Below, piece by piece: positions 42,238 to 52,754 of a DNA stretch of 64,000 bases. The DNA comes from Mesostigma viride (lineage: Eukaryota > Streptophyta > Mesostigmatophyceae > Mesostigmatales > Mesostigmataceae), in the NCBI GenBank assembly GCA_009746045.1, contig RPFO01000003.1, positions 418,501 to 482,500 on the forward strand, given 5' to 3'. The notes under the pieces were generated by a model that searched no databases, was not told the DNA's origin, and saw only the letters and a program-made list of their open reading frames with translations. The position numbers and the translations under genes were made by a program. The first letter of the stretch is position 1; the number at the start of each line of letters is the position of its first letter.

Positions 42238-45200
42238 TGGGGAGGAGAAAGTGCTGGAAAATGCACGTACCAGGTGCAAGTTCTTGGAGCTTTGGATCCA
42301 ATCGATGCAAGCCAGACTGTAGACGGTCCTCACATGGACGAAATCCATTTTGGAATCAACGGTCATGCATACTTTAGTAAACTGATGAGTTTCTCCCAAG
42401 TCGGGTTCGCGACGACTAGGGACCTAAATAGGATGCAACGACTCTCTAACAGTCTCCACATAACGCGCACGTACGTCCCCCTGACGGCCTGGGACATTGG
42501 GCGGATTGATCAGGTGAACGAGACGTTTTGGGAGAGTTCAACTCCTCACAAATCCTGGGTCTTGATAGGCGATGGGGCGATACCGGCTGTCAGATTAGGC
42601 ATTCAGAACACGACACCGTCAGCCTATCAAAGGAAGCTTCCCATCACTTGGAAGGTTGACGAGGTCTCTGTGACTAGTCCAAACGGCGGGATTCAATTGG
42701 ATGAAGACGGGGGCCTGCGAGGGGAGGACGCCGTGACCTGCGCGTTGACTTCGGTGGACAGCGGGAAATACCTGTCGGCTGATGTGACAATATACGACGA
42801 CGGGACCATAACGACTTACACGACACAACGAAAAGGCGCGATCATAGGCGTCGTGAAGACAGACCCTCTCGTTCGAGCTATCCGATCCCCTAGCAGGTTC
42901 TTCTCAACCACCGAACCGGCTAGAATAGGCGTCCAAGTGCATGCTGACCACGACACGGGATGGGGCAGTACCGAGCACACGGCGACAAGCTTCGAGGTGA
43001 TGGTCGACGGGGTCAGCCAGGGATCCGTGAGCGGTGCAGGGGTTATTGACCACCTGCTATCAAACTCGTCCTTGAAAGAGGTGCAGGTCGTCCCGCGTTT
43101 CTCGTGTCCTCGCGACACTCCGAACATAACTGGAGAGATAGTAGTGACTGTATACGGTCCATCTACAACTTTTTATAGCCTTCTCCACTTTTCGCGAGAC
43201 TCCACGACACTGTTACAGCCATCGCACACTCAGTACGACTACTCACCTAGCCCAACAAGTTTTTATGCGCTGGCGGCCAACGATGCCACACCTCCCTCGA
43301 AGTGTGTGGTGTTCACAGACGAAGAGATCGACGGCCCCTTCGTGATATGCTTCGAGCTCAGTGTGCCGTCCGGTAGCGCGTTCGTTTCCTTGTCAGACCA
43401 CAACGACCTCACTGGCAAATACCACCCCGCCTTTACGGACGGCCACGAGTGCTGGAGAAATAACGGTGCCGCTGACAACTGGTGGTCAGTGTGCGGGATC
43501 AACATAAATAAAACCGAGGGGAAGGTCGGGTTGTATCAAAACCTCAAGATTGCAACCCAGTATACCCTCGATGCGACGTGGGCTAGTAAGACGACTTTTT
43601 GGGTGGCGTTCAGGAGGCGTTCTGACGGGTTGGTGGATCGATACATCTCCTATTGGGCGCCAACGGGTCTAAGCAACATGACCAAGTTATCTAACGGCGT
43701 TGGAGGGATTTTTACGTCCTCTCCGACAGGAATTGTGGCCCCATACTCACCTGGTCAACTCAGGATCGTTTTTTATCTCGACAGCGCTGACCAGACAATC
43801 ATCAATGTCAGCGAACTGGTGGATGACACAAACAATACCGAGTTTGTTTCCATCACGTCGACAAACTCGACTGGTCTTTATTCGACGTCTGGGAACACGA
43901 TACATCTAACGCACCGCGGAACTGGTGGGTTGTCTTGCTCAATCATGGGTAGTTACGTTACTACCTCCCTAGTCCCCGGCGAGACGAACCTGTACTACCG
44001 CGAACTCGCGCTCACAAAAGACAATCTCGTCCACGCCGTTGCCAAGTTGCCGTCATACGACTATGGGAACGTTCCGATGACGTACCCCGTTTCCGTATAC
44101 GGGGTATTGCCAGACCTCCCGCATATAAAAAAATTCACAGTGTCGCTACGATACAATTACGGGTCATTGAGTACCACCAACCTGTTCGGCACTCTTGTAA
44201 AGGGGTCGGAATGGGCCGGAGGTACGTTGACCACTTCTTCGACTGTAAACGGAGCAGGTGATAGATGGATCAATGTGTCGATCGAGCTATCAGCGACCTT
44301 TACACCGTCCCTCGGAGGTCTGACACACTTGTTCACGGCAACGTTTATTCCGACGGGGTTTTTCAACCCAAACACCACCCTCATATACATGGAATCATCT
44401 ACTGCCAAATTCTACGGAGACGGTGATGTGCAGATAGGCACGACGTCGTATTTTAACGAGGCCGTATACACAGACGAGCGCGAGGCCCATAGAATCCCAT
44501 TCATACACCCGTTTGCTCACCATAGTCACCAGCATCTTTGTTAAAACAATAAGTAGATGCATATAGGCATGGCTCGCGATTACCCGCGCAGACCAGGCCA
44601 CCAAAGAGGGTGGGTGGGTGGGACAAGAAAAAAGACCACAACAATGTCACTACGCCGCCAAAGTAGTCAAACTGCACTAGCACGGGGCTGACATCAGCAA
44701 CCGAGCTTAACTTAACATGTCAACCTGAGAATGTAGCGACACCTACCGTACCACAAAAACAACAACCAATCAAATACCCTTTCCGAAAGGTTCTAATTAT
44801 CATTCGACATACCGGTTCAACAAACCCGGCCCTGTCAAACTTTAAGCATAAGATTGTTTCGAGATTGTAGTACAATAGGGCCACTGCCCCTACTAACAAT
44901 TCCAGGTCGCCAGCCATTAGCCAAATCCGGTTACATCTGCCAAACCCGCCCGGTTCAGCCGACCATCCAGGCGGCTTCCGTGAGCGGCCTTATTCCCCGC
45001 CTCACTTCGAGAAACTCTTTTCAAAGAAATCCGATTCATACACCCGTTTGCTCACCATAGTCACCAGCATCTTTGTTAAAACAATAAGTAGATGCATATA
45101 GACAGGTAGCGGTTACAGAACCGCTATTAAGAACTCCATAGGCATGGCTCGCGATTACCCAACCTCCCCTTCCTGGCCCTCCGGTCCGCTAAAGAAGCAC

Positions 45201-46909
45201 CATTTCCTTTCCCGTCAAAAGCTGTCCTGTCGCGATGGGCGCTCTCCGTTGCCAGAAAACAAATTTAATTCCCAGCGACTGTGAATGCACAAAAATTCAT
45301 GCACTGTCGATCGACACAGCTCGCATTTTTGACCCCACTCGGGGGCCCCCGCTGACCTCGTTGCCGACCTCTTCTCTGGTCCGCTAAGGGGTGCTGTCGC
45401 GGAACACAAAGTCAAAGCAAAAGCTGCTGACTGGCACCGCTGATTCCAGCCGACGCCCAGTTTTACAACTTTTTTGAAGAGCAACCAACTTAGTGCCGAG
45501 CACATAAACACTCCTTCCGTACAAAACAATGGAAATACCACTGAATACGAAATCAAGTTGATTTTCAGCCCTTGCCTCCTGCGCCAAGGCTCCGTGTCCC
45601 ACAACGGTGACTTAAATTTTTTACCCCCCGAGCCGCGACGGCCCTCAAGCCAAGCCCAACCCGGAATGCAAGCATTTCCAGGTACGAGACAACTCAAAGG
45701 CAGGCCAGCCTGCCGACAGCCCAACCCGAGGCGCAAGCATCCCCAGGTACGGAACCATCAAGCAAGCTAGCCCTTGTCCAACCCGGCCAGCTGGCCGTTT
45801 CTTTCAAACAAACCAGCCATTAATTAAATAATGCATCAGCCCCCGCTTCGCATTTAAACCCCGATCACCCGGACATTAATTCCGGGCCAGTGGCAGCCAT
45901 GAATCCCAACCGCCTTAAGCCGCCAGGGATCATGGATGCCGGAAATTTGGTTAACAAATTTTAGCCCCGCACCCATGCTGAGCGCAAGGCTGGTGAGGCA
46001 CTTCTTGTACCGCCATAGCCTCAGCCGTCGGCGCTCAGCCAACGTTTACAAGAAAAAAGACCACAACAATGTCACTACGCCGCCAAAGTAGTCAAACTGC
46101 ACTAGCACGGGGCTGACATCAGCAACCGAGCTTAACTTAACATGTCAACCTGAGAATGTAGCGACACCTACCGTACCACAAAAACAACAACCAATCAAAT
46201 ACCCTTTCCGAAAGGTTCTAATTATCATTCGACATACCGGTTCAACAAACCCGGCCCTGTCAAACTTTAAGCATAAGATTGTTTCGAGATTGTAGTACAA
46301 TAGGGCCACTGCCCCTACTAACAATTCCAGGTCGCCAGCCATTAGCCAAATCCGGTTACATCTGCCAAACCCGCCCGGTTCAGCCGACCATCCAGGCGGC
46401 TTCCGTGAGCGGCCTTATTCCCCGCCTCACTTCGAGAAACTCTTTTCAAAGAAATCCGATTCTCGATAACCGGGATGCGAACGGTGGCCTATGACTACAT
46501 GCAGCCGGAGCTATGGGAACTCGGACCAAAGGGAACTGTGAGCTTTCGAGATCAAAACGGGGCTGTCATCTCGTCCCCGACCACACTTAGCGCGTTCTAT
46601 CTCCGGGTCCACTTCACGCAAGGTGCGCCCGCCCTTCTGGACATCGGCCACCCCTACAGACTTCTGCCAGATGCCGTGAATTTCATTTATGGGCCTGGCA
46701 CAACTGGCAGGCTCCTTGTCGGTCCGTCTTGGCGAGTCGCGCCAGGCTGTGATGAGGCTGACGGCTTCTACGAGATAATTTTGAGGGTGGACAAGCCTTT
46801 TGGTTCTGGAAGTGCAGTGGTGTATATCGACCCTCCCCTTAAGTGCAGGTCAAAGTCCGGATTGCCTGCAAGCGGGGAGATCTTTGGCCCGATTCAGTGG
46901 ACAGTTTAA
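42238..46909 (+). pseudogene. Large PLV fibre-like protein, split by an insertion
   Basis: Two open segments, 42238-44502 and 46463-46909, lie in frames that join exactly when the insertion and one copy of its ATTC duplication are removed, giving about 890 codons. The only ATG near the front in frame is 42334; residues before it (QVQVLGALDPIDASQ) also look coding, so the true start is uncertain and may have been lost to the foldback element. The sequence is Thr/Ser/Gly-rich, beta-rich, without a signal peptide or membrane segment, with a lectin-like stretch (FVICFELSVPSGSAFVSLSD, NWWSVCGIN). The last 148 codons (YDYMQPELWELGPKGTVSF) form a compact end domain. Likely a receptor-binding or surface fibre protein; no specific family recognised. 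Confidence 0.65.
44503..46462. mobile_element. Tandem insertion: 534-bp deleted copy plus 1.42-kb full copy
   Basis: The sequence is arranged L-R-L-M-R. Block L (atacacccgtttgctcacca) occurs at 44503 and 45041. Block R (acaagaaaaaagaccacaac to gaaatccgattc) occurs at about 44622-45040 and 46048-46462. The middle M (about 45160-46045) is present only in the second copy. ATTC occurs before, between and after the copies (44499-44502, 45037-45040, 46459-46462), consistent with a 4-bp target duplication. Ends are not inverted repeats. No transposase. Class unknown. Confidence 0.7.
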
Positions 46910-46939
46910 AAAGATCTCGCTACTGTTATAAAGCACACG

Positions 46940-47497
46940 ATGCAACAAAAGACTCCGAAACGGCAAAGTAAGAAAACAAAGAGAGCCATTCGCAAGGTCC
47001 GCACGACCTCCCGAATACCGACCACGAACACTATGACCAACTCTATCATCATCCATTCCACCCCTGCGCGACGACCTGCCAAGAAGGGCAGAATCGCGGA
47101 GGCGCGCGGGTTCAGAGATTCAATGCTTATGTCCGCTATCATGGCGAACGCGAAACCTGTGGTATATCCTCCTCTGTCAGCCTACGACGCCAAGCCCGAC
47201 ACGCCAGTGGTCGCCCCGGTCGCGATCCCCGTAGCCGTCCCTCCTGCCAGTTCACCCGCCTTACTGCCAGCCCCTCCCGAGCTGGCTCGGATACAAGGGG
47301 GTGATAAGTCACACCGTGTTAATTATGAATGCAGCGATTGCGGCTTTAAACCGAAATCAAACACGCAACAGGGTTTAAATCAGCACTTGCGAGCTATGGT
47401 AAAGAAAAAGGACTCTACGCATTTGGAGGGGGTGCTCAAAAGTGGAGACCTGACGCCTTTCAAAACAAAGCGAGGTAGCGGGTATGTAAGCGACTAA
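46940..47497 (+). CDS. PLV basic protein with zinc-finger-like motif
   Basis: 185 residues. The first 30 are strongly basic (TPKRQSKKTKRAIRKVRTTS), then a Pro/Ala/Val linker (VAPVAIPVAVPPASSPALLP), then YECSDCGFKPKSNTQQGLNQ followed by HLRAM, a C2H2-like finger with one irregular spacing. Upstream gttataaagcacacg carries the TATAA-type signal. A DNA-binding or core protein packaged with the genome is inferred. Confidence 0.65.
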   Translation: MQQKTPKRQSKKTKRAIRKVRTTSRIPTTNTMTNSIIIHSTPARRPAKKGRIAEARGFRDSMLMSAIMANAKPVVYPPLSAYDAKPDTPVVAPVAIPVAVPPASSPALLPAPPELARIQGGDKSHRVNYECSDCGFKPKSNTQQGLNQHLRAMVKKKDSTHLEGVLKSGDLTPFKTKRGSGYVSD

Positions 47498-47528
47498 AAA
47501 AAAATCTCTTCTGGATGTATAATAAAAT

Positions 47529-47834
47529 ATGGACAGTCTGTTTTCTGACGCCGAGATGCTGCAGATCGCCCAATGGATGACACTCTATCCTGAAACCCCT
47601 CGCGAGTTCATCGAAGCAGCTATGCTGTATTGTAGGAGCAAGCCGTTGACCGGGAAGGAGAGGAGGGCCCTCAAGAAGAAAGCACGCGGGCTCGCGGGGG
47701 TAGAGGGAAAGGTAGTGATTCACGGCAAGAACGAAATTGTTTCTGAGATGCTGGTAGAGAATGAAGGAGTACGTGCAGGAGTGCAGGACGTTGACGCTCA
47801 GGACCGAGAACAGGACAAGGGGAGGTCTCAGTGA
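47529..47834 (+). CDS. Small PLV protein, unknown
   Basis: 101 residues, preceded by gtataataaaat directly before ATG. Helical and charged (SDAEMLQIAQWMTLYPETPR, KERRALKKKARGL). The last 25 codons overlap the start of the penton-like gene in another frame, a common packing in such genomes. No function recognised. Confidence 0.6.
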   Translation: MDSLFSDAEMLQIAQWMTLYPETPREFIEAAMLYCRSKPLTGKERRALKKKARGLAGVEGKVVIHGKNEIVSEMLVENEGVRAGVQDVDAQDREQDKGRSQ

Positions 47835-48624
47835 TCCGGTTTGGGACATCCCAGCCGGTTTGTTGGAAGACTATCACGACGTGGGATTAACGCTCTTAAC
47901 GATCCCGTACGAGCAAACCCATATCAACTCTAACAACAATACATTCCAGGTCACAATCACGGAGACGCAACACTCGGTATCTCTTCCTATTGGGTCGTGG
48001 ACCACAATCGAAAACCGATACAACATAGCGACAGCCCTCGCGGCCATCGACAGCGACTTCACCGTCACATACGACCGGGCGAACAGCCGCTATACTTTCA
48101 TGGCGACAAGCCCTTTCCAGTTCCTGATCACCGAGGGGGTTGGACGTGTCTTAGGACTAACACCAGGCCTTCATCAGTCGAACGAGCAACTTCTTGTCAT
48201 GAGCGACCGACCCGCCACAAACGGCCGTCTGAGGTCGGTTTTTGTATACTCGGACATTGTGAGAGGAAATGTTGTGTCGGCGTCTCGCGGAACAGTGTAC
48301 GGCGGCCTGTTGGCGTGTTGTCCCAATCTATCCAAATTTCTAGAGCCCATCATTTGGCAGGCAACCTCTCCACTTTGGCAGCACCTGCGAGACTCTCCGC
48401 GCTCCATATAAAGTCTGCGCCTAGTCGACGAGGATGACAATGCAATCCAGGTGTACAGTGACTGGGTGGTCCAGCTGAGCTTCCGGATATCCCCTCAGAA
48501 AGCCATGGGGGTCGAAGCGCGCAAGATCGGGGGCATCCTGAGATACATGGCGCTAGACAAGAGCGTCACGCCAGCCAGAAGAATTTCTAATCAGTATTCT
48601 ATAAACGACGAGGATGAAGCTTGA
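47761..48624 (+). pseudogene. PLV penton-like minor capsid protein, interrupted by an in-frame stop
   Basis: From ATG 47761, 216 codons reach TAA at 48409-48411; the same frame continues without further stops to TGA 48622-48624, giving 287 codons. The N-terminal part has the jelly-roll minor capsid pattern (YHDVGLTLLTIPYEQTHINS, SVSLPIGSWTTIENRYNIAT and RLRSVFVYSDIVRGN). The part after the stop (LVDEDDNAIQVYSDWVVQLS) is the expected closing strand found in PLV and virophage minor capsid proteins. It would form the five-fold vertices. It lies between the small genes and the major capsid gene. One codon change separates it from an intact frame. Read-through is possible but nothing in the sequence supports it. 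Confidence 0.72.
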
Positions 48625-48898
48625 TTTCGGCAAAGTTGTGAGCACTGTACGCAAGATCGGACATGCCGCGGGTGAGGCCGTCAGGAAAGCGGGCCAGGGC
48701 GCGCGTATGGTAAAAGCCGTCGCGGGAGCCGCCGATGCAGCTCTGGGCCACGTCCCCAGCAAACTCATCGAGAGCTCGCCGGTCCTTGGGACGGCCTATA
48801 AGGTCGCAAAAACCGGACTAGACGCTCTTTCATCCCTGGAGAGGAAAGTGGACGCGCACAAGGCGGCCAATCCTCTCCTAGGCCAGCTACTTCACTAG
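48614..48898 (+). CDS. Small amphipathic PLV virion-type protein
   Basis: 94 residues, overlapping the end of the penton-like frame by 11 bases. Almost wholly helical and amphipathic, with alternating Gly/Ala and Lys/Arg (GEAVRKAGQGARMVKAVAGA) and a hydrophobic end. Its position between penton and MCP genes suggests a capsid-associated or membrane-active internal protein; this is inference from position and composition. Confidence 0.6.
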   Translation: MKLDFGKVVSTVRKIGHAAGEAVRKAGQGARMVKAVAGAADAALGHVPSKLIESSPVLGTAYKVAKTGLDALSSLERKVDAHKAANPLLGQLLH

Positions 48899-48936
48899 CC
48901 ACTTTTTTTTCTTTTTAGATAGGTATACATCCCATC

Positions 48937-50147
48937 ATGTCGTCTGACGGCTCTTGGTATAACCGTGCCATCCCAAAGTCCATGCAATACATTGTGAAGA
49001 CGCTCGGCCAACATTCGACGTCCCGCGTCCAGCTCTCTACACTCTCGGCTAGTGACGGAATCAAGCAAGGGTCGGTGGTGGCAGTCCGGCTGCCGACGAG
49101 CGGTTTTGCAGATCTTCACTCGTTCGCTATGTATTTCAAAGCAAAGACCACGTCGTCAGCTGGTAAATACGGTTTTCCTCCCTTCACTTCCTCCCTTATC
49201 AAGAGACTCGAGGTCCTTGTGGGAGGGCAGTCCGTTGATAGCATTAACGACTATGCTCAACTGTTTTGGACTCTCTTGACGGTGCACGGTGGAGCTGGGT
49301 ACGTTAATTCACAGGCGCCAGCCGGCTGGTCTGGTCTGGACACCCTTGATAGCAGTGCCGCCATCGACGGTGTAATCGACAACTGGCTTGGATTTATGAG
49401 CGGTGATCCTAGGGTTATCGACCTCAGCCTGTTCCCTCCTATCGAGATCCGTATCACGCTCATGGATGCCGGGGTCTTGAAGCCCGGTGCCGACGCCGCA
49501 ACCCCGGGATATCAGCTAGACAACATCCATTTCTCGATAGACACATATAGGTTCCAGGAGGATGTGGTTGGTCAGATTTTTGCATCCAGGTTAGCCGAGG
49601 GGGGACTTTGCCGTTCCGATGGAAGACGTGGCAATCGACGAAACAGTCTAACGCCGGGTCGACGTACGCCCTCAAGGCGACCCTTTCGTCCGCGTCCGCG
49701 AGCAAGTTGCTGGCAATTCACGTAGCCTCCGCCAAGGACGCGGCGAATGACAATGCCAACGGCATGTTTGCTCATCTCGCCGACGACTTAACAGATTTCC
49801 AGTTTGATATCAACGGGTCCCATCAATCTCCAGCATTCCGAATGGGTCCTACAGAGGCGTGGGTTAACCTGATCAGTGCCTTCAATGACCAAGGGAACTC
49901 TCTCAGTTGCGCGAGGACCGGCATCTCGGCAGCCAACTGGCTCAGTAACAACTTCGTCATGGCCTGTCACCTCAACATGCCGTGTTCCGGTGCTGAGTAC
50001 CAGAGTGGCATCGATCTGCGCGGAACTGCCGCGGTCGTTACCTTGCGCGTGAACAAGGGGGCTACGGAACGCACCTCCTATATCTTTTGCGAGATGGAGG
50101 CCAAGATGGATGTCGGTGCCGGGCGGCAGGCGGCTGTGTATCTCTAA
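48937..50147 (+). CDS. PLV major capsid protein, with one frameshift
   Basis: ATG 48937 (MSSDGSWYNRAIPKSMQYIV) follows gataggtatacatcccatc. The first frame runs to about 49600, the second from there to TAA 50147; together about 403 residues. The shift lies at a run of six G (49599-49604); seven G would make one frame. Family-typical blocks: GSVVAVRLPTSGFADLHSFA, FPPFTSSLIKRLEVLVGGQS, then FDINGSHQSPAFRMGPTEAW and MACHLNMPCSGAEYQSGIDL in the second half, consistent with a double jelly-roll capsid protein of the PLV lineage. It builds the hexon lattice. Either a recent inactivating deletion or a homopolymer sequencing error. Confidence 0.85.
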
Positions 50148-50178
50148 AAATGTCTGTTTGTAGATAATATAGCACGCG

Positions 50179-50349
50179 ATGGATTACATGAGGGACCCGC
50201 GATACACGGCGAATCCTCTTAGCAGAGTCATGCTGATCTTTGACACCCCCGAGCTGGCTGATAAGGGAACGGCGTTTGTGATGCCGTCCAAAAAGGGCCC
50301 GCTGATGGAACCGAAGTTTCAGTATCCTCTGCCAAACTCTAAAAAATAG
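50179..50349 (+). CDS. Small PLV protein, 56 residues
   Basis: Begins MDYMRDPRYTANPLSRVMLI and ends PKFQYPLPNSKK before TAG. The start is preceded by gtagataatatagcacgcg, the same signal as other PLV genes, and the spacing fits the block (31 bases after the MCP stop, 26 before the next start). No family recognised. Confidence 0.6.
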   Translation: MDYMRDPRYTANPLSRVMLIFDTPELADKGTAFVMPSKKGPLMEPKFQYPLPNSKK

Positions 50350-51263
50350 TGTGACGGTAGTATTATATTAGCTCCATGTCGTTTGATTACGGGGTTTGTC
50401 CTGCTTTGATTCGTAAGAAGCGTAAACCGGTAAGGATAGCACCATCGATCACATTAACCCATAGTCCGGAAACAGGGCGATATATCGCCCTGTTTGACCC
50501 CCGGTGGCGCGGCGCTCAATTCCGGGAGCGCCGCGCCACCTGTGACGGATGTCAGTGGTCCGGTGGGTCTGGGAACACTTAAGGACGAAGGTGATGCATA
50601 GGTTTGGGGGTAATATTCGCCATAGCCTGGTAAATACAACGTGTATTGAGACAGTATCACGTGACTTTGGCGGGAAATTTTCACTCGCGCGCGCGCGTAA
50701 CGAGATATGGCTGCTAGCGTGCCGTTATCAAGGAAATTTTGCGTCTCGCGGCTTGTAATGGTTCAGAATGTTGCTCAGAATGATGATGCGTGATTTTCGT
50801 AGGTCAGGGGTGGCCAGATGTATAGCATTGGTAAAATACAGGTAGGACATTACTGCTTTCTTGGTCGTCAGTACCAGATGAGTAATGGCATGCCATATTT
50901 CGATTTTCTTCTTATGGCCCGGCAGTCTGCGCCAGCCCGAGCACCCAGGTTTGGTACGGGACATCCGCAGCAGCGTCCCTGTGAATTCGGATGCGTTTAT
51001 AGGTCATCTTTGCACAGAACATCAACCTGGTAATCATGTCGGATGCATGCATTATTATGCGGCTATGGCGGCCTATGCCTGGAAAGCATTAGCCAGTGTG
51101 AGATATGAGGGTCCCGGCCAGCAGAACCCGGAAAGGTCGTGATCAAGCCAGGTACGGCAACATGTTTGCATGTCGTTTGCACGGGAATCTGTCGTTTATA
51201 CATCCATTTTACACGAGTGTATCAGTGCCTCTTGCAGCAGGTTTCCATGCCTGCTGTATGAGT

Positions 51264-51771
51264 AGTTGCAATCTGTTCATGACCGAAATGCGTGTATAAA
51301 CTGGTGCATGCATAATGGAATGTAAATCTGTGAAACAATACTCACAATTGCTGCACACAGCTTGTGTGCATGACCATGGTGGCAGTATAGCCACGTTGAT
51401 GCATTATAATTAGTGGTCACGCTGACTGTCGAGCACTGACTGTCGGTCAGGCTGTTGAAGTCGTGCCAAGGATTGATGAGATAAAACACCCCTTCGATCA
51501 GCGGGCAGAAAAATACGGCAATATTCCCTGCTAATGGATATTTGTAAATGGTTCTAGAAGCGTCTAGAAGCATTGTGCAACGCTGGCGTAACGCTAGTTC
51601 AGTGTGCCTCTTGGAAATCGCAAATGCACATGAGATGTGATTGGTGCAATGTCGATAAGGCCTATCGCAATCTTGGGGTTGCACACATCATTGACTTGTA
51701 AACATATAAATTGATAATAAACCCAGGCACCTAGTGCCGCATTCTTGCAAACATCATTCTCATTCTCAACT
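51264..51771 (+). repeat. Copia 5' LTR
   Basis: 508 bp, with terminal AGTTG...CAACT inverted repeat instead of the usual TG...CA. A TATA-like acatataaattgataataaa lies near 51702-51722, followed by about 50 bp to the LTR end. Confidence 0.9.
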
Positions 51772-51794
51772 CGTACTCAAAGCTGCTATTTACA

Positions 51795-52754
51795 ATGGCT
51801 CGCGGCTCCCGTTCCGACACGGACGCGATTCAGTTGACTGGCGATGGTGCCGATGCTTACAAGGAGCTGCGACAGCACGAACTGGTGGTTCGCATGCTGC
51901 CAGAGCCGTTGGCCGACAAGGCTACGGACAAGGAAAACCGCGACTTTGTCTGGGCAATCAAGGCCTGGGAGGAGAAAGTCCTCACGGTAGTGAAGACTCC
52001 CGCGCAGATTTTTCGGATCTTGCGGGGGGCTCCACTGGCCAGCAAAGGGCCGCAGGCGGTGCGGGACCTGATTCGGATCGCCCAGGAGAAGGCATGGGAC
52101 TGGAATCAGTTCCTTGAGCGGCTCACTGAGCTTCTCGCGCCGACAGGGCTGGTGAAGTCCATCAAGGACGTCATGCAGATTCTGACGTTCGAAGTGTCCG
52201 GTGACACTGCCAAGGCCACGCTGGCCTTTGAGCGGATGCTAGAAGAAACCAATCTAAAATTTGCTGATGATTTTTCGGTGGTCCTGTTCTTGGGCAAGGC
52301 CCTTGGCAGCGGTGCTATGTCAGAAAGCACCGTGCAGAGTCTGGCGTCCGTCCTGACCAAGGAGAAGCTGGCGAGCAAGGCTGCTGCTTTCGCCTGCATC
52401 CGCGAGATCATGGCGCTCGGTGGCGCTGCTCAGGAGCTGGCCGGCGGCAAGGGTGCCGTGAAGCCGACGCCAGCAGTCAATGCCGATGGCCCTGCCATCA
52501 GGGCCGTTTTTGGCGCCGGTGACGGGCGCCTGAAGTGTCCTCGCTGCCAGGGGACTGGTCACACCCGCGAGACCTGCAAGGCCAACAAGGCTTTCCCGTT
52601 GGGGACGAACCTGTGTGGCAAGTGCCACAAGCCAGGGCACAAGGCCCGGTTTTGCAAGTCGCGGACTGCTGCCAACCAGGCGGACAATGTTGGCAAGGCT
52701 GGGCCTATTAGGCGCCAGCGGTTCACGTGGGTGCGCAATGCTCAGGAAAACTGA
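51795..52754 (+). CDS. Copia gag with two zinc knuckles
   Basis: 319 residues. Helical capsid-like region (about 1-235), then CPRCQGTGHTRETC and CGKCHKPGHKARFC, both exact CX2CX4HX4C knuckles. Stops at TGA 52752-52754; the integrase frame overlaps by about 28 bases and lies one base back (-1), the usual gag-pol arrangement. No canonical slippery heptamer was found; GGAAAAC at 52745-52751 is the nearest. Confidence 0.85.
   Translation: MARGSRSDTDAIQLTGDGADAYKELRQHELVVRMLPEPLADKATDKENRDFVWAIKAWEEKVLTVVKTPAQIFRILRGAPLASKGPQAVRDLIRIAQEKAWDWNQFLERLTELLAPTGLVKSIKDVMQILTFEVSGDTAKATLAFERMLEETNLKFADDFSVVLFLGKALGSGAMSESTVQSLASVLTKEKLASKAAAFACIREIMALGGAAQELAGGKGAVKPTPAVNADGPAIRAVFGAGDGRLKCPRCQGTGHTRETCKANKAFPLGTNLCGKCHKPGHKARFCKSRTAANQADNVGKAGPIRRQRFTWVRNAQEN

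Noticed and set aside
45215-45736. 173-codon minus-strand ORF in the tandem insertion
   Set aside because: Low-complexity mixture without motifs, no start signal, lies in the middle of a transposon-like repeat; probably chance.
44503-46462. LTR retrotransposon with R blocks as LTRs
   Set aside because: The repeated blocks are not at both outer ends in the L-R-L-M-R order, and no primer site, polypurine tract or pol gene was found.
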